In this document: positions 52,974 to 64,000 of the stretch, piece after piece
Layout: the number at the start of each line of letters is the position of its first letter
Position numbering within the stretch: the first letter of the stretch is position 1
Origin: Antennarius striatus
Lineage: Eukaryota > Chordata > Actinopteri > Lophiiformes > Antennariidae
Direction: 5' to 3'
Assembly (NCBI RefSeq): GCF_040054535.1
Contig: NC_090784.1
Location: 9,549,501-9,613,500 of the forward strand
DNA: 64,000 nucleotides
Notes under the pieces: generated by a model
What the model saw: the letters and a program-made list of their open reading frames with translations, nothing else
Told to the model about the DNA's origin: nothing
Databases searched by the model: none
Made by a program: the position numbers and the translations under genes

Positions 52974-54420
52974 CTTGATAAGATATTTATCTATCTGTAG
53001 CTCTGTGCTCAGTTTCTAAGGACAGAAAAGAACAAAAAGAGAACCATCCTAATTTGTGTGTGTTGAGAAAAATGGGGGTGCACTCGGGGGTACTGCAGGG
53101 ACTTGGCAGTGGCATCCCAAAACATTCCTCTCCCTGCTGTCTCTCTTTTCACACTCATTCCTTTCTCAACCCAAACGTCTTTTATCATCTGGTTCCCAGA
53201 GACTTGTACTTTGTATTTCTATGACACAGAGGACTGGGCTGTTCATTCCCGCCTCACTTACACAGTGGAAAGCTAAGTTGTTGCACAATCGGTGGGAGTA
53301 ATTTCATAGTTTTATGATTTCAGGCATCTTGTGTGTATAGGTTATGTGTGGGTTGTGGTTCTTAAGAGTATCAAGGTTGATGAAAAGTACGCTTGTTAAG
53401 TGGGAGGGTCACAGGGGTGACACGACCTCACAAACATGCCTCCATCTGTGCTTTCAGTGACTGCCCGTTAGCCTGTGTATTTACATTCAGGGTGGAGACA
53501 CTTGTCCTCTTCTTGTCTATGAACAGAAAATTACAGGGATAGAGTGAGGAGATGACCTAGTTTCTCTACCTTGCAGTACTTACTGTACATACATAGATGT
53601 CTGTGTCAGTCATCCATATCAAGATAAATCAAGAACAGCTAAAAGAATCAACTGGACTTGCTTTAGGTTGGTACAACAAGTCCAGTTTCCTATTGGCTTC
53701 CTCTATTTACTTTTTTTTTTTTTTTTTACAATTATGGATTGTTTGCTATCTATCAGTGGATTAGTTGAATGTATGTGTCATTATTTTTTGATTCATCAGA
53801 TGTAGAAATATTCTTTTCTTGAACTTCAGTGGCTTGGGGAAAATGCATACATATCTTTCCCTCCACCACAAATGGTGCTTCCTTTAACATTTACACCAAC
53901 TGTATATTGGAGTTAATGCTAATAGCAAACAACACTGATGGACAAGAGTCACAAAAACAAACAGCTGACAAAATATTTCATCAAATGCCATCAATACTTT
54001 TTTGACAACAGATTCCAATGGATCATTGTTATGAAAATATTTTCCATAAATTGTGGGGGCAATCAGAACTGATGGGAAATGAAATATACTTCTATATGGC
54101 TACAGCTGATGAGATCTGGAGCTGTTCTAGAGGAAAGCACTCCTGAGACCAGACCAGTGTCTGCTCTGTACCAACATAAAAGTCTTAAGCTACTCAAGTC
54201 AAAGCATTTGCTTCATTTGTGACAGAAATTTGCTATGGCCATGATGTGTTCATTCTACTGTGGACTGCATTATCAGCAGTATGCACAACACCTAATCAGC
54301 TGACCTGACTTTAATCTTGGTAGCTGCAAATTTTTTCACGTTTTACAGTTTTTTACTGTTGATTTTGTGGGTTGCTAAGTATGTCATAAAGTATCTGAAA
54401 ACCTAACCTAAGTATTCCTG
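52974..54420. other. Intergenic stretch; poly(T) at 53711-53727
   Basis: A 17-base T run is the only notable element. No conserved reading frame recognised. Confidence 0.45.
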
Positions 54421-54710
54421 TATTAGTACCCTGTCGGGGAAATTAATATTCCACCAATGACAGTAATCATTACACACACACACACACACACAAAAGGGGC
54501 CTGTAAGGCATGGAAATGATGGTGGGCGGTAGAGCGGTGGCCAGCTCCTTATGAGCAACTTATTAAGGGATGGTGCCTTGCTCAAGGGCACTTTGGCAGT
54601 GCTCCACTGCAAGTTCACACTACGAAATGTTTTGTCCACCATGGGTCATGAACCAGCCACCCTCCGGTCCCCAGTCCCAGACTTAGTGAACTGAGCTCCC
54701 GCTGCTCCAA
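54421..54710 (-). repeat. SINE family 2 copy, diverged head
   Basis: Minus-oriented: tail AATTTCCCCGACAGGG (54442-54427), a TG/CA run (54472-54491), AGGCCCCTTTTG, the block GTGCCCTTGAGCAAGGC, and a worn tRNA-like head near 54640-54710 in which both boxes carry substitutions. Confidence 0.75.
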
Positions 54711-55700
<990 letters not shown>

Positions 55701-57573
55701 GTTTGTGACTGATTACTAATTGATCTGGCTCTCATCTACACCCTCAAAATGAAAAGTTGACAGCGTTGGTCAACAGACCTTCTCTGTCCGTGACACAGTC
55801 GGTGATTTATGATCGTGCATGTTTGGTTGGTTGTCTGGGATTACATGTGTTAAAACTTCCAGTCACAATGTTGTTCCATGCACACCTGGAGCTACAACCA
55901 GTGGAGAAAACTCCCAGGAGGATTCTGTGTGTGGAGGTCTTCTTCACATTATCAAACACATGCTATCATCATAAATTTAACCAAAAGCTTGGTCCTCCAT
56001 AGTGACCTGAGCAGAAGGGAATGAGGGATAAACACATGGAGGGAAAACATCAACTAGGGAACAGTGTGGGTACATCTGACTCTTTGAGGTGTAAACTCAT
56101 TTTGAATGTTGCCGTCCATCTGGCTATGTGTGCACGTGTTTGAGGCACAGAGAAATGACGCCAGCTCATTACCTAACAGCCAAGTAAACAATGTCAAAGA
56201 GTTACGATTATGTTAGAGCATCTCTCAATTACTTGCAAGTTTTCTGGCTACATGAATTCTTCTTCTAAACTGGTCAATAAAACATTGCTTAATAAATCAG
56301 CCAAAGTGTCTCTAATAGTACCCCCTTTCATTCTAACGGCCCCTGCAATAAAATACTGCCTGCTTTTGCTGCACTGTTGGAAATGCATTTACAGCAAAGT
56401 TAAGTTAATTTCAATTCAATAAGTGAAAGAAGGAATACAATCCAACTAATAACAGTCTATCCCAAATAATTAAGAACCCACATCATTAGAAAGACACAAA
56501 GTTCTCCCAAGGTGCTTTTGCTGATTTGTGTGCTGTGGGCGAAAGATGAATAAATAACAAAAAGTGAACACAAGAAAAACAAATTCATCATGCCACGTTT
56601 GTTATATACATGATTTATGTACACTGTTTGATTAAAAACTAAAGGTTATCAGTCCGAGTGACAGTACAGTAGCTGCCAAAGGCATCAGTGTTCTACATAT
56701 CACAGCAGCCTATGTTCAAAATGCTTCTCTCCTCTTGAGACCATCAATAAGTGCTGGATTCCTGTCTGAACAAAAATGTTACAGCACCTCCATTATCATT
56801 TGGTGTCAACAAAACAGATGATATTTTCTGGTGGAGTGGTGGGATTACAATGTGTAAATCACTGCTCACAGTGTGTAAATGGTCAGTGGAAATGACTTTA
56901 TGTCATATTGAAGAGAGCAAAACAGAAAATTTATGTGCTCATAACCAAACGTAAAGTAACCATCATAAAAGCCATATTTTTGCTCCGTACTCATTCCTGT
57001 GATCTGTATGATTTATTTCTGCTGAAATTCAAATGCTGTTTACTCAGTCATCTGAAGGCACAAGAAAAGGACCTGGCAGCTCACCATGTCAGACAGTGCT
57101 GTGTGAAGATCTGATCTGCTGCATAACATCCAAAAAAGATAATGACCTGAGTGGCTACTGCAGGACTTAAGCAGGATTTATGACTCTGATGATGGCTACC
57201 TCGACAAAATGAAAGATAAATAATGCTTAGTGTGGTGGCACCACTTGGACCCCTTGAGAAATGCTTCAATAGTTTCAGAAAATCCCATCATATGCCATCT
57301 AGCTGAGAGTAAGAATCTGTCTGTACAGCTTGTAGTCAGTGACCTTCAAAGAAACACTGTAAATAAGAAAAAACTCACCTGGGTCTGTCCAAAGGGTAAT
57401 ACCACCTAACAGACGCTATAGAGCAAAGCACAGAGTAAACAAATGAGATAAATGTGTTCACTTCTGAGCTCTAGAGGTGACCTAAATAGATTGTGTTACC
57501 TGCACAGAGCCAGGTAAGGTGTTTCTCAGATGCTGGAGCTCCAAATGTTAAAGACGGTCAACTGACTCATGGC
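55701..57573. other. Intergenic stretch; may include the sntb1 3' UTR end
   Basis: No coding signature. TTTATT at 57012-57017 is an AATAAA on the minus strand and is one candidate for sntb1 polyadenylation, giving a 1.6-kb 3' UTR. This is a guess from one hexamer. Confidence 0.3.
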
Positions 57574-57593
57574 AAAAAAAAAAAAAAAAAAAA
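57574..57593. repeat. Poly(A) run
   Basis: Twenty consecutive A residues. Confidence 0.9.
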
Positions 57594-57690
57594 GCTAAAA
57601 ACAATAGTTCAACAATCAAACCATTATTAGAAACTACATTGTAAAAATGTTCATTGTTATTTTCTGAATATTATTATTTGTTTTTTGTGC

Positions 57691-57784
57691 TATAATATAA
57701 TATAATATAATATAATATAATATAATATAATATAATATAATATAATATAATATAATATAATATAATATAATATAATATAATATA
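57691..57784. repeat. (TATAA)18 pentanucleotide microsatellite
   Basis: Eighteen perfect tandem TATAA units. Each unit resembles a TATA motif, but no gene starts here. Confidence 0.95.
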
Positions 57785-58661
57785 TTGTGTCATATAATAT
57801 TATAAATAAAGTAGTCACCATGGAATTGAAAAATAATTTAAAATCTGATTGCCTGTGTTTCATTCATTAGAATTGAAGCCAAACTTACATTCTAAGAACT
57901 AGAACTAACTTTAGTTCACTTTAGTTTAGTCAAGTCAGAAATACTATAAGTACCAGAAGGCTGTTACATTCTGAATGAGTAAGCTGTCACATTTTGGGAA
58001 ACTGCAACAGTGGAAACTAGTGCTGCTGATGAATTCTGACACTGGTTCGTCAACATTTCAGGGAACGCTAAAAAAGACAAATGGAGAAAGTTTTTGCTTT
58101 ATGTCAAGTACACTGTGAGAAAAAAACCCAGTCAGAATCATAATGTTATTTCAGAGCAAATGGACAATAAATTATATAGAAGGTAAATGTAAGGCAGTTT
58201 CACTGTTACACATTGATTGACATAAAGTGAATTCATCTGAACTATGCTACACAAATTCTCCAATCCTGGAGCTGACAGTAATGCCCGGTCTGCTTGTTTC
58301 AATGTGCCTTTCTCTTTATCAAACTGAATGTTTAGTCCAGTCCGTGTTTCCATCTGTGGTTCTTCAATCAGCACTTCAGGTCCATTGAACCCTTAAAGGA
58401 GGGCTTTATCCCAGACATCTATCTATTTCACTCAAACAAGCCCCAAAACATAAACAAAAAACTGGACTGGTCTCTCTGGTGTTTCCTTAACTTAGAGTTG
58501 ATTGCCCAAAAGGGTCCATTTCCAGATAGAGGCTACATTCATCCAGCTTGTGTACCAGACTGAATGAGTCTGTGGCGACAAACTGCATGCAGGCTGCAGA
58601 GAGGTGGAAAAACAAGGTTGTTTTCCGTTTTTAAAGTGGATAGAATGTCTTTTAAAAAAGT

Positions 58662-61600
58662 TCAGGCCACCAGACCTAAACGGGCGATCTTAGCAGAAAG
58701 GAAGGTGTGCAGGATGAAGACGATCGGCTTCGGGCATGAGTGGAGGTCCAGTTGCTGGAGGAAGTAGGGGAAGGAAGGACAACAGTTATTAAGTTGGCAG
58801 ACAGAATAATGAAAAGATGTGATGATTGGAGATGTGAAACTTCATTTATTCAGATGGGATGACAGGAAGAGCATTAGGCAGAGGAAATGTAAAGCACATA
58901 AAACCATAAAGAAACGTTCTAAAAGAAGCAGGGATTAGATGGTCCAATCTGAAGCTCAGAACTCATGTAAACACATGTGAAAAGAGTCTTCTGCCGCAAT
59001 AAAATAAAACCACATAACTGTGAAGGAAGCGTCTGTTCATAGCGTGACACAGCAGTGGGTGATTTCACTGTGACTCACATTCTCTTGGCCTGCTAAGAGG
59101 TTAAACCAGTAAATTCTTCATGTCTTTAAAGATGCTTCATGTTCGGCAAAACCAGGGAATTAAAATGCAAGTAAGTCTGAACATTAACTTTTCACCATGC
59201 TAATCATTTTAGCTTCAGGATGCAGTAATGTCAGTGACTCCACCGGATGGTCCACCACTGTAGACCAGACTTAAATACTCCAACTATAGACTAGGGCTCT
59301 CCGCTCTCAGAATACAGGTCTCTTGTGTGTTCCTAGATTTAAAAAGAAGTCAGCTGGCCAGAGGGCCTTCTCCTATCGTGCCCCTTTCTTGTGGAATAAC
59401 CTCCCTATAAATATTAGACAGTCTGAATCTGTAAATGTCTTTAAATCTAGACTCAAAACATATCTGTTCGACCTAACATATAAGTAATATCGGGGATGGC
59501 GGTCTCAATGTTTAGGTTTAGCCTAGTCCTGCCGACGAGTCATAGGATTTCTTAGTTAGGCCCCTGCCTCCCATTAATCCTCTGCTGCTCTGGTCCCTCT
59601 AGCACCACTCTCCCCCTGTTCTCTCTGTCTCTCTCCCTCCTTCTCCTGTTCTCTCTCACAGGCCTCTGTGTGGTGGATCATCGGCTATCGGCTACCTCTG
59701 TCTGCTTCCATGGCTGGCGATAGCACAAGCTGTACAGTGGTCCTGTTTCACCATCCACTAGGGGAGTGCTGGTTCTGCCTCATTTGGTTCTGCTGTGGTT
59801 TTGGGGTTTTGCCAGAGTAACCTTGACTTTAACTTTTTTGAGCTCAATGACTTAGGCACTGTCTGGTCTGTCCTCAGAGTGGTGGATCCTCGGCAATCGG
59901 TGACCTCTGTGTGCTTCATCGGCTGGTGGTGACTCGCTCTACTGGATGGATCGGCATGCCTTTGTTATACATTTATTGTTACTGTTATTGTTACTGTTAT
60001 TATTATTGTGTTGTTAATCTGTACATGCGGTATCTATTGCTTCGTCTGTCCACTCCTGGAAGAGGGGTCCCTCCTCTGCAGTCTTCCTGAGGTTTCTCCC
60101 ATCCATTTTTTCCCCTGTTAAAAGGGTTTTGGGGGGAGTTGTTCCTTATCCGATGCGAGGGTCGCACTGCTTGCAGTGGACAAAGGTCAGAGGGATATCG
60201 TCCATGTGCAGATTGTAAAGCCCTTTGAGACATTGTTTGTGAATCTGGGCTATATAAAAATAAATAAACTTGAAACTTGAAACTTGACAAGGATAGCTTG
60301 AATACCAGTGTTTTAGCTGACTGGGTCTTTTTTTCTATGAAGTCATCATCAGATTTGTCTTCACGGCAGTGCTTGTAATTGTAAATGTCCAGGAAAGTTT
60401 TGAATGGATTCACAATGACACTCAGTGCAAGTACTTTTGACTACTAAGTATGAATTCTAATAACATTGGAGATGACTCTACTTTTCATTCAGTCACTGCA
60501 TCAGAATATTAGTTTTTCCCAATACTTCCTACAGATATACTCATCCTGTGTTTAATCCTAATATTAGCACATCAACATGTTTAACATCTGTTATCAGCCG
60601 CTGTGAGCGTCTTAGTGAGCTGACGCGAGCATTGAGCCTGTAATTTGTGCTTTTTAATGCCCAATCTATAGTTTGGGTAAGTCCATGCTCCATAATACAC
60701 AACCAGAGGAAGATTAACTGTCAATTGCTGTAGAAAAATTATACATACATAGTCATTACAATCTAATGACAGCAGTGTTGACACTTTGAAACCGATTCCA
60801 CTTTCAAATGCTGAGCTAATGAGCCATCAGCCATATCCAGGTGCCTTGGGACTTTTACAAAGACTTGTTTATTATGGTGTTGGCATTCGAAAATGAGACA
60901 AACACCAAAATGTCTTGTGCTAAGGTAGCCAACAGGGCCTTTTCAATCAAAACTCCACAGTCTTTGCATATTTACCTTCAGAATAATCTGAGCAGTCAAA
61001 TGTGGGCATATGTGATTGATGTATTGGACCAATCTTTTTGTGGATTTTTGTACAAACAAAAGACTCTAAATAAGACATGTTTCCACATCTCTGGCACCAA
61101 CATTGATATTTATATCAATTTGTCAAATGTGACCCAAGAAACTACCAGGTACATGCCTTTCTAACTGAGGTAATGGACATTGTTGTTGTTTTTGTACTTG
61201 GTTGTCTTGTACCTATGAATTAATTCTGGTTACTCCCTGAAACGCAAGCCAACCGGACAAGTAATTCAAACAGACGAAAGCTCCAAAAGGACAAGTTCAT
61301 TTTAAAGAGAGCTCCCTTCTTGACCACCCTGATTTACTGTAGGTGTGAAGTTCGTTTTATTTCAGGAGTTGTTTTGTGATAAAGTGCTACAATTTTCTTT
61401 CTGCTCTGCAGCTCTCACTCTGCCAATCTCTTAACTACATTTGTACTCCAGTTAGTGTTTACCTTGATTTCCCAGAAGGCCCACCGAAATCCCCCTAGAG
61501 CTGTTATGATATTATTCTATTTATTATGAATTCAGTATAGATGTTTCTGAGGTATGTAACTGAAAACTAAAAAAAAAACCCCAATTTTCTGAACTCTATT

Positions 61601-61967
61601 ATTTTAGCTCAAAATGACAGTCAGTTTAGATATTGTTAAACATTAAAAAGATTTTGTCCCATGAATTTAACTATATGGATTTTAGTGGACCATGTAAAAG
61701 ATCTTGTTATAGATTAAAAAAAAGAGGCACTCACAATCTCCCCTTCTTTTCCTCCAAAGTCCAGAAACAGCATGCGAACTCCATCATCCGAAGACATCTT
61801 TAGTTTTTCATAGGGGTAGGAGAGAAGCACCCGAGGCCTGGTCGGGGTGTGAGCTCCTCTTTCCTCTCCATTCTCCCTTTCTCTCAGCAGCGAGGGACCA
61901 GCCATCACACAGAAGCCCTGCTCATAGTGGATCACCAGCCGACACTCCTGACCCATGTACAGACAAC
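58662..61967 (-). CDS. sntb1: sntb1, beta-1 syntrophin, last two coding exons (partial)
   Basis: Exons on the minus strand: 61967-61735 (233 nt) and 58754-58662 (93 nt, stop TGA at 58664-58662), joined in frame through a 2980-bp GT-AG intron. The first encodes [18 protein letters not shown], an extended Arg/Glu-rich stretch, then [20 protein letters not shown] and FGGKEGEI. The second encodes [20 protein letters not shown] and ends [10 protein letters not shown]. This is the C-terminal syntrophin-unique region, which helps bind dystrophin-family proteins; syntrophins are membrane-linked adaptors with PH and PDZ domains. The PDZ and PH exons must lie beyond 64000. The beta-1 assignment rests on the HYE-GF and CPKPIVF-LHTFLS signatures and on the neighbour mtbp, which is also next to SNTB1 in human. 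Confidence 0.9.
59265..60290 (+). mobile_element. 3' end of a CR1/L2-like LINE (sntb1 last intron)
   Basis: The plus strand at about 59335-59487 encodes the last part of a reverse-transcriptase [23 protein letters not shown], then [20 protein letters not shown] and KTYLFDL before TAA. The AF-x-Y-x-AP-x-LWN-x-LP and FK-x-x-LKTYLF pattern is common to L2/CR1-like fish LINEs. A roughly 800-bp 3' UTR follows, with 'gtaaagccctttgagacatt' and 'gggctatataaaaataaat', and it ends in tandem ACTTGAA units, the short repeat tail expected of this clade. It is 5'-truncated and antisense to sntb1. Confidence 0.75.
60300..61730. other. sntb1 intron sequence without recognisable features
   Basis: No repeat or reading frame that I can support between the LINE end and the penultimate sntb1 exon. 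Confidence 0.45.
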
Positions 61968-63450
61968 CTGGAAAACACACGGCAGAATAGTTTCCTGTTT
62001 TTCCTGTATTAATATTGGAAATGAGAGATGATGTCATAATTAGAATATCTATCCTGGTATATTTGTTATAGAAAAAGTATTGACACCGAGAGGTGACAGA
62101 CATTAAATCATAGACGTTTATGTAACACCTTCAAATAAATAACATGTACTTTACAAAAGAATGTCATCCCCACCCTTAGAAAACCTGTCCTCCTTCATTT
62201 AAAGGAGGACTTTCTACTGTCAAAATGAAAAGTGTTGCCTTTTATAAGGACAGCAGATCCATTTTGTACAATTAATGTGTCATGCAGCTTGGTTGGATGT
62301 TTATGCACAGTGCATTAAAATTAAAATTACTTCTATAGTTTATTGTAGCTAATTCAGATTACACAGGTAGTATTTTAGTTTGAAAAGATGCAAAAACTCA
62401 TGCATAAGCATCAAACATATGTCTAACACCAACCGCTCTGTCAAGCATCAGTGTTTTTTATTAGTTTGTAAAATGTCATTTTGTTCCCCAGCACACAGTA
62501 AATCACAGTCTTTCACTTTCATCAATGATGAAACATCAATATAGTCTTGTGGGTAAAAGCAGCTTGCACATGTATCCAGAATGCAGTCGATGGTTGGTTG
62601 CTCCATTGTGGTGAGAATGATCTAAAAATATCCTCTATACTGTTATCAACTCTAAACTACAACATTTTTCAGGATAGTTTCAGTCTGTGGCAGACACTGA
62701 GTCCCTGATATTTTTTTGAGGTATAAATTTTTCAGCCATTGCCCAGGTTGTGCTTTGTGGTGTTACCAATCTGCACTGTGTTTAACTAAGAGACACCCAT
62801 TATGCAGCATGGGTTTCAGCTGGGTCACCCTAAAAAGTGGAAGCACAACAATCTGTTAAAGTGAACCCTAAAGGTCTAACTTGTGAGTACATAAAAGTTT
62901 CCTACATCTCAGTGGCAGACAACTCTTTTCACATGAAGACCGCCACCCTGAAAGCACCGTGTAATTCATCTTCTGCATTTCTTCACACCACATTCTTCCT
63001 CACTTTGTACCCTCTCTTGTCACAGTGAGTCTAGTTGAAAGCAGATTATTCTATCTTTATCTATTCTCCCAATTTACGCATCACTTTCCGCTGGTCTAAT
63101 GACAAACCTGTCTTGTCTGAGCTCAGTGTGATCTCGCTGTATTTAGTCTCTTTTTTGGTGCCTTGACAGCAGGGTTCCCTCACTCTCCCCTCTCCTCCCT
63201 CGTAGCAGACATGAAGGCTTTGTACTAAAAGCGTCATTTAGGGTATGAGCTCTACTCTCTCCCGTTGACATCTGATCCGTCATGCGGCGTGTTTGAGTGA
63301 CACAGTGAGCCAGAAGAGAGTTGTTATAATTCCATTGTTTGCTGACAGCTTGAGCAGGATGTGTGTGGATGAACAGGCAGGTTAGATGTGTTTGTATGAC
63401 ACATTCACAATGTGTGTCTATACATGCTCAAGGTGCATGTGTGTTTACAT

Positions 63451-63455
<5 letters not shown>
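61968..63455. other. sntb1 intron sequence without recognisable features
   Basis: Upstream intron of the penultimate sntb1 exon. No further syntrophin exon or repeat family was recognised here. Confidence 0.5.

Positions 63456-63547
<92 letters not shown>
63456..63547. repeat. (TG)46 microsatellite
   Basis: Perfect TG run inside the sntb1 intron. On the sntb1 sense strand it is (CA)n. Confidence 0.95.
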
Positions 63548-63548
<1 letters not shown>

Positions 63549-64000
63549 TGCTGTTCACTGTGGCCAGCTTCAGATTCTTTTCTGCCTCTCAACAGGCCGA
63601 TCTCTGTTCACGCAGCCTTGCAGTCACATTACAGTAATCATCTCTTTTCACAACTAAATTAGTTCCTTTAAGGAACTAATAAACCAAAATGCACTCAGTG
63701 ACAAACATCATCCATATTTTAGTATGGGTGTTCACAAATCAACCACGACACAACTTGCCAGTTTACTGATTTCATAGAATCTTAAATGTTGTCTTTATAT
63801 GGAACACAGCTTTAGTTCAGCTTCATGAGGGTTTATGATAGAACCAATATGGAATAGAGAATATAGAACCTTTTACTACAAATCTCTTCAAACCTCTTGG
63901 CAGTATGCTGATGTGTGAGGTTTCTGACATTTAATATTCACAGATCAGTTTGTTCAGGTGGAATGAAGGGTCGGATAAACTCGAGCTATTAGTTCTTCTG

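Noticed and set aside
57691..57784. CRISPR-like or satellite array
   Set aside because: The units are 5 bp with no spacers, so it is a simple microsatellite.
60003..60413. 136-residue open frame on the minus strand
   Set aside because: It is the reverse complement of the LINE 3' untranslated region and carries no known protein motif.

Overview
The window is a piece of a teleost fish nuclear genome. The evidence is spliced vertebrate genes with GT-AG introns, teleost-type tRNA-derived SINEs, decayed Tc1 and non-LTR elements, many long CA/TG microsatellites and an AT-rich intronic background. I cannot name the species.

Three protein genes can be read exon by exon. (1) zfat, plus strand, 5783-18036: 24 coding exons, 3771 nt, 1256 aa, an AT-hook plus about 19 C2H2 fingers; complete. 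(2) mtbp, plus strand, 18700-47869: 23 coding exons, 2634 nt, 877 aa; complete, starting only 663 bp after the zfat stop. (3) sntb1 (beta-1 syntrophin), minus strand: only its last two coding exons (61735-61967 and 58662-58754) are here; the rest lies beyond the right edge. mtbp and sntb1 are convergent with about 10.8 kb between their stops. The three genes do not form a pathway: ZFAT is a nuclear transcription regulator, MTBP is the Treslin partner in replication-origin firing, and syntrophin is a dystrophin-complex adaptor.

Layout: 1-5.5 kb is repeat-rich and gene-free. It has a SINE fragment, a Tx1/L1-like LINE fragment, an aamdc retrocopy that appears to have landed in that LINE, a 172-bp foldback element and the zfat promoter. 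5.8-18.0 kb is zfat, with SINEs in introns 2, 8 and 18 and an uninterrupted (AC)433 tract in intron 8. 18.0-18.7 kb is the compact zfat/mtbp gap. 18.7-47.9 kb is mtbp, whose 6.6-kb intron 7 holds a SINE and a dead Tc1. 48-58.6 kb is intergenic, with an unclassified repeat, a second dead Tc1, a SINE and microsatellites. 58.7-64 kb is sntb1 with a LINE 3' end inside its last intron.

I did not find a bacterial-style gene system. The most unusual signals are the giant CA tract 58 bp upstream of a zfat exon, a SINE family that seeds such tracts at a palindromic tail, two perfect intronic hairpins (one just upstream of an mtbp exon), a repair-like scar of shuffled short repeats at 50.8 kb, CTCF-like motifs at both promoters, and the very close zfat-mtbp linkage.
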